Made by a program: the position numbers and the translations under genes
In this document: piece after piece, positions 18,338 through 26,576 of the stretch
Numbering within the stretch: the first letter of the stretch is position 1
Layout of the letters: every line of letters begins with the position of its first letter
The notes under the pieces: generated by a model
Seen by the model: only the letters and a program-made list of their open reading frames with translations
The model's database searches: none
Told to the model about the DNA's origin: nothing
Source of the DNA: Chloroflexota bacterium
GTDB taxonomy: Bacteria; Chloroflexota; Anaerolineae; Caldilineales; Caldilineaceae
DNA length: 51,591 bases
Direction of reading: 5' to 3'
NCBI GenBank assembly: GCA_016861025.1
Contig: BOKO01000031.1
Location: 10,001-61,591, forward strand

Positions 18338-19093
18338 ATGGGCGTTTCGTTTATTACGACAGGCTCTTTTCTGATAGCGAGTTTTCTGATCGTCTTGCTA
18401 ATCCTGACATTAAGCAAGCGGACAGAAAAACAGAGGGGGCGACCAACAGAGAGGGAAAACGAAACGTCATCTGTCAAGGCTCTCGCACAGACGCCCGGAA
18501 CACTTAAGGTTGAGCAGGTGCTCGAATGGGAGTTCGAGTATGCGCGCGTCACTGCGAGCGAAGCAATGCGCGACCGGCACACCATGGTCAACTTTTACCT
18601 GATCATTGTAGGCATCACCGTGTCAGGCGTGACAGGCGCCATCAGAACGCAATTTTCCATCCCACCCTGGCTAGGCGCCGTATTGCTATGGTTGTTGTGT
18701 GGCATTGGCTGGCTTTACTTCTTCAAATTGATTCGACTCAGACAGGCGTGGTACGACAGCGCACGAGCTATGAATCAGATCAAGGAGTTTTACATCCTGC
18801 ACAACCAGGAGTTTCCTGAGACCGAATTACGCAGCGCTTTTCGTTGGCAGGCCAGTTCTTTACCTCCAGAAAATAAGCCGTGGACGCTATTCTTTTTCGA
18901 GGCGCTGCTTATTGGGTTTTTGAGCGCATCCGCTTATTTTGTAGGCGGTCTTCTACTGGAGTTGGACTTATCGCAACCGGAGGTGTCATGGGCCTGGCTC
19001 GCAATCATGGGCGTCATGGCTACTCTGTATTTTCTTTTGCACATCTACTTTTATTTTGCATTTTTGCAACAGCGGAAAGCAAAAACCGCCTAA
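18338..19093 (+). CDS. Multi-spanning membrane protein of unknown family, SIR2/STAND operon
   Basis: 251 residues, no family recognised. One N-terminal helix (about 4-24) precedes a charged cytosolic stretch (25-85). Then come a helix pair (about 92-112 and 118-138), a soluble amphipathic stretch with IKEFYILHNQEFPETELR, and a second helix pair (about 190-213 and 220-243), ending in a short basic tail. ATG 18338 follows GAAGGA; a TTG at 18317 would add seven residues. The SIR2 gene begins 43 bases after its stop, suggesting one operon. The paired-helix layout recalls small membrane effectors that form pores in bacterial conflict systems, but I see no diagnostic motif; a scaffold or sensor role is as possible. 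Confidence 0.75.
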   Translation: MGVSFITTGSFLIASFLIVLLILTLSKRTEKQRGRPTERENETSSVKALAQTPGTLKVEQVLEWEFEYARVTASEAMRDRHTMVNFYLIIVGITVSGVTGAIRTQFSIPPWLGAVLLWLLCGIGWLYFFKLIRLRQAWYDSARAMNQIKEFYILHNQEFPETELRSAFRWQASSLPPENKPWTLFFFEALLIGFLSASAYFVGGLLLELDLSQPEVSWAWLAIMGVMATLYFLLHIYFYFAFLQQRKAKTA

Positions 19094-19136
19094 CATTTTT
19101 GCAGAACCTTGCTCACAGAGGAGGAGGCTACCGATC

Positions 19137-20033
19137 TTGGCGGAAATGTTAAGCGAAACCGACTGGGAAGATTTGCTTTGGTTTATCAAAGAAGAAAAAT
19201 GCACACCTTTTATCGGTGCGGGGGCTTGCGCCGGTGTGTTGCCGCTTGGCGCCGATATTGCCAGAAGCTGGGCTGAACAATATCAATATCCGTTGCTCGA
19301 TTCGCACGATCTGGCGCGCGTGGCGCAGTTTCTTGCGATCGCTCGCTACGAAATGTTTCCCAAAGATACGATCAAACGCCAGTTCGGAAGCGTGGCGCCG
19401 CCCAATTTCAATGATCCTGCAGAGCCTCACGCTGTCCTCGCCAGCCTCAACCTGCCGATCTACATCACAACCAACTATGATTCATTCATGCTGGAGGCGC
19501 TCAAACATCGCAAACGCCAGCCTGTGCAGGAGTTCTGCCGATGGAACAACTTTCCACAAGTGACCGGCAGTCGTTCTGTTTTTGAAGATGGGTATCAGCC
19601 CACCGCCGCCAATCCGCTCGTCTATCACCTGCATGGTCATATCGGGATGTCACAGTCATTGGTCTTGACCGAAGGCGACTATCTTGACTTCCTGATTCGC
19701 CTCTCGCGCGACCAGTCTCTTCTCCCTCCACCGATCCGAACAGCGCTGGCCGGCACCTCGCTGCTGTTTGTGGGATACAGCCTGACCGATTGGAATTTTC
19801 GTGTGCTCTTTCGCGGGCTGGTTGGTTCGTTGGGCGCAAGCCTGGGCTACACCAGCATCGCTGTTCAGCTGCCGCCCAACCTCTCGCAAATAGATATGGA
19901 GCGGGCGCGAGGCTACCTGAACAAATACTTCGACCAATTGCAACAGATTCGCGTCAGCATCTATTGGGGTGATGTTCGCGAGTTCGCCCTGGAACTGCGG
20001 CAGCGTTGGGAGAAGTTCAGAAATGCCGGATGA
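19137..20033 (+). CDS. SIR2-like (SIR2_2 type) NAD-hydrolase-family protein
   Basis: 298 residues, one SIR2-like domain over most of the length. The nucleotide-binding FIGAGACAG is at 25-33, the Asn-x-Asp motif is TTNYDSF (Asn113, Asp115), and the catalytic His166 is in HLHGH. A LLFVGYSLTDWNFR motif near 255 is typical of the SIR2_2 family used as NADase effectors in Thoeris, Avs/Dsr and related anti-phage systems. There is no zinc-binding four-cysteine module, so a protein deacetylase is unlikely. TTG 19137 is chosen as start because GAGGAGG (19121-19127) is nine bases before it; ATG 19146 is too far from any SD. It overlaps the STAND gene by 11 bases, indicating coupled translation. Confidence 0.87.
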   Translation: MAEMLSETDWEDLLWFIKEEKCTPFIGAGACAGVLPLGADIARSWAEQYQYPLLDSHDLARVAQFLAIARYEMFPKDTIKRQFGSVAPPNFNDPAEPHAVLASLNLPIYITTNYDSFMLEALKHRKRQPVQEFCRWNNFPQVTGSRSVFEDGYQPTAANPLVYHLHGHIGMSQSLVLTEGDYLDFLIRLSRDQSLLPPPIRTALAGTSLLFVGYSLTDWNFRVLFRGLVGSLGASLGYTSIAVQLPPNLSQIDMERARGYLNKYFDQLQQIRVSIYWGDVREFALELRQRWEKFRNAG

Positions 20034-23000
20034 AACGTCCATTTCCAGTCCATATCTGGGGCCGCGTCCATTTGAGCGGAGCAACGCCGACTGTGCGCGC
20101 TTTTTTGGCCGTGATCGCGAGGTGCAGGAGATTGTCTCGCTCATTTTCGGTCATCCAATTGTATTGGTCTACGCCCAGTCCGGCGCTGGAAAAACTTCCA
20201 TCTTCAACGCAGGCGTCACCATTAATCTTGAAGAGAACGGTTTTGAAGTTCTCCCCCTGACAAGAGTGCGTGGAGTGACTCCACACGACACCCATCTGTC
20301 GATCAACAATATCTATACGTTCAACGCCCTCCAGACGCTGGAACCAGACGCTGACCCGAACGTATTGGCGCAGTGGACGTTAGCCGACTATCTGGAACAG
20401 CGCCCGCGCGCCGAGCGCACGGCGCGGCGAAAATCCCCGCGTGTTCTGATCTTCGACCAGTTCGAGGAACTGTTCACCTCCTATCCCGAGCGACAACTGG
20501 AACAGCAGGAGGCCTTCTTTCGTCAGGTGGTGGAGGCTCTTGACCGCGACCGGCTGCTGCGCGTCGTCTTCGTGATCCGCGAGGATTATCTGGCGCAGCT
20601 CGACCCATTTGCCTCACTTTTGCCTGAATCACTGCGCATCCGATTCAGACTGGAGCGACTGCGCGCTGAAGCCGCTTTGCTTGCCATCCAGAGTCCACTT
20701 GCGTCTACACAGCGACGCTTCGCCCCTGGCGTGGCGGAGAGTCTGGTCAAAGAATTGTTGCGCGTCCGAACGGTCGATGCACAGGGCGAAATGGTGGAAG
20801 TGGAAGGTCAGCATGTAGAGCCGGTGCAGCTACAGGTGGTCTGTCTGCGTCTGTGGAGCAGCCTTCCGCCTGAGACGACTGTGATCGACGCCAGCCATGT
20901 TCACGCTTTTGGCGATGTCGACGAGGCGCTGGCTCGCTTCTATGAAGAATCGATTGCAATCACAGCGAGCATTGCCGGTGTGCACGAAGGCGACTTGCGC
21001 ACCTGGTTCGAACACCATCTGATCACGCCCAACGGCATGCGCAGCACCGTCTATCGAGGGACGGAACACACTGGCGGTCTTCCCAATCAGGCTGTGGACA
21101 TGCTGCAAAATTTGCATCTGATCCGTGGCGAGTGGCGCGCTGGCGCACACTGGTACGAGCTGACGCACGACCGCTTCGTCAAGCCGATCCAAAACTCCAA
21201 CGAAGCGTGGCTGAGTGAACGCCGCGAGGTGGAACAGGCGCGTCAACGGCTCGAATCGCGCGCACGCGAGTGGGTGCGCCTGGGGCGAGGGACAGGCGGT
21301 CTGCTGGACGAGATCGAGCTGCGCGAGGCTGAACGGTGGCTGGTCGTCCTCGACGAGGCGCACATAGGCTACGCCACTGAGGTTTCGGAACTGGTCGACG
21401 CCAGCCGTGCAGCGCTGGAAGCAGAGGAGCGCGCCGCCGAGGAGGCGCGGCGCCGTGAGCTGGAGCAGATGCGCGCGCTCGCCGAAGCCGAATATCGTCG
21501 CGCTGAAGCGCAGGCCGCCGATGCGCGACGTCTACGGTGGCTCTCGGTTGTGCTGGGATTGGTCATCCTGTTGGCGGCGGGGGCGGCGTGGTTTGCCTGG
21601 GAACGACAACAAGCCGCCGAAAGCCGCAGGATCGAAGCAGACGATGCCAGAGTTCGGGCGGAAATCGCCGAAGCCACGGCGCTCGCCGCCGAAGCGACTG
21701 CAGTGGCTGAGCGCGAGCGCGCCGAACACAGCGCCAACGAAGCGCTCATCGCCCAGTCCAGCGCAGAAGCTCAGCGCGAGCGGGCTGAAGCCCGGCTGCG
21801 CGAGGCCAATGCTTTGCGCCTTGCCGCAGCCGCAATCAATTTGATAGGAACAGATTCGCAATTGAGTCTTTTGCTGGCGTTGCAGGCGCTTGCAGCCGCT
21901 CCATCGAAAGGTGACCCAGATGCAGACGGGGTCATTAACGAATTAGAGGATGTCCTTCGTCAGGTGGTTGGCGCGTCACAAGCGCGTTTCGTGATCGATG
22001 CACACAACGGTCGTGCGCGAGCGGTCGCCTATAGCAGCGACGGCCAGCGGTTGGCTACTGCGGGCGATGACAATACAGTGCGGATTTGGGACGCGGCAAC
22101 TGGTGAAATGGTGCACGTCTTTCCGCACAGCCGCCCTGTCTACGATCTTGCCCTCAGTCCAGATGGAGCGCTGCTGCTGACGGTGGATGAGAACGGCGCT
22201 GCGTCGCTTTGGGATATGACCAGTGAAGCAAAAGTTCGAGACATTCTACCCAGCAACGTAGCTGCAGTGGCATTTAGTCCAAACGGAGAAACATTCGCCC
22301 TCTCCTATTATGAATCCACCCAATCCTTGCTCTCGATCTGGAATGTCGCTGTTGGAAGATTTGTAAAGACATGGCCGGCAGGCGACAGCAAACACGCGAG
22401 CATCGTTTTCAGCCCCAACGGTGGATTGCTGGCAGCCGCCGCAGCCAACGGCAGGGCGCAACTATGGGATATTGAGACTGGTCAAGCGACGGTTATTCAG
22501 CATGGTCGCAACACATGGTTAAATACAGTCATCTTTGACCCTGCTGGAGAACGTCTGGTCACAGCGGGGGGCGATCGAGTCATCAAGGTGTGGGATCTGA
22601 CGACAAACAAAGCAATCCTTACGCTTGAAGGGCACACCAATTCTGTCAATGATCTTGCCTTCGACCCAAGCGGCGCACATCTTGCCTCCGCCAGCTACGA
22701 CGGCAGCGCCAAAATATGGCAACTGGATACGGGAAAGGAATTGCACACGCTTTCTGGCGACTTTGACGCGCTGTTTGGCGTTGCCTTTAGTCCGGATGGA
22801 ACGACTGTTGCAACCGCCGGTCAGGATGGCAAAGTTCGAGTTTGGGATATGGCTCCAAGACAGGGAGTTAATGCTTTTGTCGGGCATCTTGGCATGGTGA
22901 ACGATGTTGCATTTAGCCCGGATGGAAATCGCCTTGCTTCGGCAGGCAACGACAACACTGTGAGATTATGGGACGCAAGCACCGGCGACTTGTTGTTTAC

Positions 23001-25200
23001 GCTGGAGGGTCACGTAGCCTGGGTGCAGAGTGTTGCATTTGCTCCGCATGGGAAATGGCTGGCCAGTGGAAGCACTGACGGTGACATTCGCATCTGGGAT
23101 GCACAGACAGGCGCACATCTTCACACACTGAGAGGTCACACCGCCGCCATCACCAGCATGGCGTTCAGCCCAGATGGAGAGCAGCTTGTCGCTGCGGATG
23201 AGAGCGGCGCGGTCAGGCTTTGGAGCGCGACGACTGGCGTGGAAGCGATGGTGTTTCAAGGGCGTTCAGACACCGTCTACGACGTAGCTTTTAGTCCTGA
23301 TGGAAAACACCTTGCAACCGTGAGCTATGACAGAACGCTGCGAATTTGGGAAACGGCCTCAGGAGCAGAGGTATGGAGTGCACAGGATGACGAGTACTGG
23401 TTCACCGCCGTTGCATTTCGCCAGGACGGCCAGCAAATCGCTGCCGCAGCACGCAACAATCTGGTGTATCTCTTCGATTTCAACCCGGCAAACCCGAATG
23501 CAGCAGAAGAATCACAGAAAAGCAGTTTCACGCTCAGGGGACATAAAGGCGTAGTGCTCGATATCGAGTACTGTTGTGTGGCAGATCACCTGTTTTCGTC
23601 GCGTATTGCAACAGCAGGCGACGATGGCACGGTCAAGATTTGGGATGCACGCACGGGGAAACGGTTGCTCACTTTGGCCAACTATCCGGGGAGAACTTTG
23701 CACGCGGTGACCTTTAGCCCACAAGGTGATCGTCTGGCGCTCGTCGGACATGACAGACAGGTGCATCTCTTTGCACTAGACTTTGAAGACTTGCTTGAGC
23801 AGGCGCGCGACCGCCTGACGCGCACTTTCACGCAGCAAGAATGCGCAGTTTACTTTGAACCGCTCAATCCAGATGGCTGTGAACGCACTATCGCATTGTT
23901 TGATCTGTTGATCAAGGGCCGAGCGGCAGCGCGAAGGGGCGATCTTCAGGGGGCAGCCACTGTTTTCAGGCAGGCTCAAAGCATGGATGCATCGCTTCTC
24001 TTCATCGGTTTCGACGCCGAACGCGAAGCGCACCGAATCGCCATTGATGCGCATCTGCAGACCGGGAGACTACGGGCTAATAATGGCGATCTCGCAGGCG
24101 CCGCGCAAAGTTTCCAGGCAGCTCGAGAGCTTGCATTGAACGTTGAGGTTGATTTGGGTGACCCGCAGAGACGCGCCGCCGCCGCCATGTTTAGCGAGGG
24201 ATGGTTGCTGGGCGAGCAACGCCTGTGGGAGTCGGCCATCGAAAAGATTGAAAGAGCTATATTGCTCGGCTATGACGACCACACGGCGCACTATCATCTC
24301 GGCCTGGTCTATCAAAACACCAGTCTTCACCGCGCGCTCGCCGCCTTCTCTCGCTCCATCGAAATTCAAGAAACAGTACAAGCCTACCATCAGCTCGGCG
24401 TCACACATCGGCTCTTGGGCGACTATACCCTGGCGACTGAATTTCTCGAAAAGGCCATTGAATTGAACCCAGATCTGATATGGGCGTATATCGACCTGGC
24501 TGAGGTGTTGCGGCGGACCGGCAATTACCGCCGCGCGATTGAGCTGTTGCGGAACGATGCACCCTCATCTCCCTTCGTGATGTGGGCCGCCGGGCGGGTG
24601 TATCACGCAGACGCCCAACAAGACGAAGCGTTCGAGCACTGCAACGACGCCGTCGATACATTCAAGACCTGGGGAGACGACGCTGAAATTCGAGCAATTG
24701 TCGCCGCTATCTATCAAGACTGTCTGTTCGACTTTAATCAAGCATATACAATCGTCGCCGAACTTGTCGAAGAGTCCTCCAACGAACTAACAATTGTCAC
24801 TCATCGCCTGAATCTGGTGGAAACCGCCTTATCGACTGGTCGCTACACCGAGGTGCTTGACCGCGCCAGCGATCTCCTGGCGTCTGGCAAAAAGTTATCG
24901 GTCGGTGAAAAACTGATTATGCGGACGATCATGGTTGCAGCTTCCATCCTGCAGGGAGAGACCGATCAGGCGACCCACGCTCTCCAAAACATCTTGGACG
25001 ACTATAAGAAAGCGCCTTCGGATTTCCCCGTGGATTGGACATTCACCGGACTCCGTCATTTCCTGAGCCAGGCCAGTTTGGAGCCAGCAGAGGAACGCCT
25101 GTTGTTTACACTGCTCGACTTACTTGAAGCGCCGGTCAACGAACGGGAAACACACTTTGCCATATTTCAACAACAATTCGAGAATTGGCGCCCGCCATAG
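20023..25200 (+). CDS. nSTAND1 NTPase with a membrane helix, two WD40 propellers and TPR repeats
   Basis: 1725 residues. Order: nSTAND1 start YLGPRPFE (11-18) and FFGRDREV; Walker A AQSGAGKTS (51-59); Walker B VLIFDQFEEL (141-150); winged-helix region to about 400. A charged coiled coil (about 440-503) leads to one membrane helix (506-527), then an Ala/Glu-rich coiled coil (to about 605). Fourteen WD40 units follow (about 660-1255; for example NTVRIWDAATG, GTVKIWDARTG), enough for two seven-bladed propellers. TPR-like helices fill the rest (about 1285-1600; ATEFLEKAIELNPDLIWAYIDLA). STAND proteins use the NTPase as a switch and the repeats as ligand sensor. ATG 20023 is taken because it lies in the end of the SIR2 gene. 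Direct coupling to the SIR2 gene suggests it gates the NADase. Confidence 0.9.
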   Translation: MPDETSISSPYLGPRPFERSNADCARFFGRDREVQEIVSLIFGHPIVLVYAQSGAGKTSIFNAGVTINLEENGFEVLPLTRVRGVTPHDTHLSINNIYTFNALQTLEPDADPNVLAQWTLADYLEQRPRAERTARRKSPRVLIFDQFEELFTSYPERQLEQQEAFFRQVVEALDRDRLLRVVFVIREDYLAQLDPFASLLPESLRIRFRLERLRAEAALLAIQSPLASTQRRFAPGVAESLVKELLRVRTVDAQGEMVEVEGQHVEPVQLQVVCLRLWSSLPPETTVIDASHVHAFGDVDEALARFYEESIAITASIAGVHEGDLRTWFEHHLITPNGMRSTVYRGTEHTGGLPNQAVDMLQNLHLIRGEWRAGAHWYELTHDRFVKPIQNSNEAWLSERREVEQARQRLESRAREWVRLGRGTGGLLDEIELREAERWLVVLDEAHIGYATEVSELVDASRAALEAEERAAEEARRRELEQMRALAEAEYRRAEAQAADARRLRWLSVVLGLVILLAAGAAWFAWERQQAAESRRIEADDARVRAEIAEATALAAEATAVAERERAEHSANEALIAQSSAEAQRERAEARLREANALRLAAAAINLIGTDSQLSLLLALQALAAAPSKGDPDADGVINELEDVLRQVVGASQARFVIDAHNGRARAVAYSSDGQRLATAGDDNTVRIWDAATGEMVHVFPHSRPVYDLALSPDGALLLTVDENGAASLWDMTSEAKVRDILPSNVAAVAFSPNGETFALSYYESTQSLLSIWNVAVGRFVKTWPAGDSKHASIVFSPNGGLLAAAAANGRAQLWDIETGQATVIQHGRNTWLNTVIFDPAGERLVTAGGDRVIKVWDLTTNKAILTLEGHTNSVNDLAFDPSGAHLASASYDGSAKIWQLDTGKELHTLSGDFDALFGVAFSPDGTTVATAGQDGKVRVWDMAPRQGVNAFVGHLGMVNDVAFSPDGNRLASAGNDNTVRLWDASTGDLLFTLEGHVAWVQSVAFAPHGKWLASGSTDGDIRIWDAQTGAHLHTLRGHTAAITSMAFSPDGEQLVAADESGAVRLWSATTGVEAMVFQGRSDTVYDVAFSPDGKHLATVSYDRTLRIWETASGAEVWSAQDDEYWFTAVAFRQDGQQIAAAARNNLVYLFDFNPANPNAAEESQKSSFTLRGHKGVVLDIEYCCVADHLFSSRIATAGDDGTVKIWDARTGKRLLTLANYPGRTLHAVTFSPQGDRLALVGHDRQVHLFALDFEDLLEQARDRLTRTFTQQECAVYFEPLNPDGCERTIALFDLLIKGRAAARRGDLQGAATVFRQAQSMDASLLFIGFDAEREAHRIAIDAHLQTGRLRANNGDLAGAAQSFQAARELALNVEVDLGDPQRRAAAAMFSEGWLLGEQRLWESAIEKIERAILLGYDDHTAHYHLGLVYQNTSLHRALAAFSRSIEIQETVQAYHQLGVTHRLLGDYTLATEFLEKAIELNPDLIWAYIDLAEVLRRTGNYRRAIELLRNDAPSSPFVMWAAGRVYHADAQQDEAFEHCNDAVDTFKTWGDDAEIRAIVAAIYQDCLFDFNQAYTIVAELVEESSNELTIVTHRLNLVETALSTGRYTEVLDRASDLLASGKKLSVGEKLIMRTIMVAASILQGETDQATHALQNILDDYKKAPSDFPVDWTFTGLRHFLSQASLEPAEERLLFTLLDLLEAPVNERETHFAIFQQQFENWRPP

Positions 25201-25349
25201 GACTGACATCTCAGGCTCACCGTGGTTATCGCCATACAAACCACTATCCAACAAATCGAATGCCTTCCAACGTTGTCTGGCAACGATCGTCGCCGTCGAT
25301 GCCTGAGAACAATTCAAATCGAACAAAACTCAAAAACACCGAAAAATTC

Positions 25350-25381
25350 GTCGATATTTCGACACAATTTTGATCGAAATT
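25350..25381. promoter_or_regulatory. Candidate LacI-family operators
   Basis: Two near-palindromes lie directly upstream of the -35 box: GTCGATATTTCGAC (25350-25363; perfect five-base arms) and AATTTTGATCGAAATT (25366-25381; one mismatched pair). They are plausible binding sites for the LacI-type protein encoded next. The stretch 25201-25349 holds no gene; a short hairpin CGTTG-TCTGG-CAACG at 25271-25285 may end the STAND transcript. Confidence 0.45.
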
Positions 25382-25385
25382 CCTA

Positions 25386-25414
25386 TTGACAGATCGAATA
25401 ATTGCTGCTACTAT
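25386..25414 (+). promoter_or_regulatory. Sigma-70-type promoter of the lacI-sugar operon
   Basis: Perfect -35 TTGACA (25386-25391), a 17-base spacer and TACTAT (25409-25414). Start expected near 25421, about 46 bases before the regulator ATG. Confidence 0.7.
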
Positions 25415-25466
25415 TCTTGATGAAGCAAAATTCCTCACAGGTTCATATCTTTCAGGTGCCAATGCG

Positions 25467-26498
25467 ATGAGTGAAACTGCACGCGCACGGCGTGTAACAG
25501 TTCGTGATGTTGCAGAAGAAGCCGGCGTTTCGATTTCGACGGTGTCGCTGTCATTCCAATCCCCCGAGCGAGTCGCAGCCGAGACCAGACAACGGATCGC
25601 TGAAGCAGCCAGCCGGCTTGGCTACACCCCGCGCAATCGCTCCCCCAATGGCTCGAAAGCAAAGCTGTTCACGCTCATGATGGAGGAGTTGTCGCTTTCG
25701 GCGTTTCCCGAAGCGATTTACGGCGCAATTATCCGTAGTATTGAGTCGCAAGCTCGTCAACAAGGAATGGGAATGCTTCTGGCCACCGTTGAGAAAGGCC
25801 GTATGCCGCAGTCTGTTCAAGAGAATCAAACGCAGGGCGTCATCATCCTGGGTGGATGTCCCGAAAATGATGCGCTTGCTCTGGAACTGCACACGCTCGG
25901 CATTCCTCTCGTATTGGTGGATACATACATACCACATGAACCGATCAGTTCTGTCGTGCCCGACAATGAGTGGGGGGCGTTTCAGGCATACGAACACCTT
26001 GTCAAACTCGGCCATAAACGAATTGCTTTGATCGAAGGGCCGCCTAAATACCGCACTTTGGTCGATCGACGGTGGGGCGCTTTGCGTGCAGCGGAGGAGC
26101 TGGGCGTCCCAGTGGCGCCGGAATATCAACAGCCCTCCATTTCGAGCGGTTATCCTCAAAAGGGATACCGAGAGATGAAACAACTTTTGAACCTGCCAAA
26201 CGTCCCAACCGCAGTTTTCGCCGTCAGCGACCGGGCTGCACTTGGCGCACTCGAGGCGATCAAAGAAGCCGGTTTGCGGGCGCCTGATGACATCGCCTTG
26301 ATCGGATTTGATGATTTAGCCAGTGCAGAGTCCGCCAGCCCACCTCTCACCTCTGTCCATTATGCCCGAGAACAGATGGGGGTTTTAGCCTTCGATTCGC
26401 TGATGGCGCAAATCAAAGGCAAAGAGCAGCTCCCAGTGCGCCACGTTGTCCCATCCGAGCTGGTTGTCCGCGCTTCTACGCGCAGCAAACATGTCTGA
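25467..26498 (+). CDS. LacI-family transcriptional regulator
   Basis: 343 residues. The N-terminal helix-turn-helix and hinge are clear (VTVRDVAEEAGVSISTVSLSF, about 10-30, then RIAEAASRLGYTPR), followed by a periplasmic-binding-protein-like ligand domain with GVIILGG, DNEWGAFQAYEHLVKLGHKRIA and ALIGFDDL. The usual VSRVLN of recognition helix 2 is here VSLSFQ. ATG 25467 is chosen because the DNA-binding domain starts immediately after it; the frame is open further upstream but that part overlaps the promoter. It heads the sugar uptake operon and is probably its repressor, released by the imported sugar or a breakdown product. Confidence 0.92.
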   Translation: MSETARARRVTVRDVAEEAGVSISTVSLSFQSPERVAAETRQRIAEAASRLGYTPRNRSPNGSKAKLFTLMMEELSLSAFPEAIYGAIIRSIESQARQQGMGMLLATVEKGRMPQSVQENQTQGVIILGGCPENDALALELHTLGIPLVLVDTYIPHEPISSVVPDNEWGAFQAYEHLVKLGHKRIALIEGPPKYRTLVDRRWGALRAAEELGVPVAPEYQQPSISSGYPQKGYREMKQLLNLPNVPTAVFAVSDRAALGALEAIKEAGLRAPDDIALIGFDDLASAESASPPLTSVHYAREQMGVLAFDSLMAQIKGKEQLPVRHVVPSELVVRASTRSKHV

Positions 26499-26576
26499 GT
26501 GCGGAGCTTGGCTGTTTCTGCGCCTGTGGATATCACCGTGTTTTTGTGTTTTGTCAGCCAACAAGGAGAAAGAAAG

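Noticed and set aside
20023..25200. The STAND protein as an Avs-type system with a fused nuclease or protease effector
   Set aside because: No nuclease, protease, TIR or CARF domain is visible before the nSTAND1 domain; the protein starts only ten residues before it. The effector is more likely the separate SIR2 protein.
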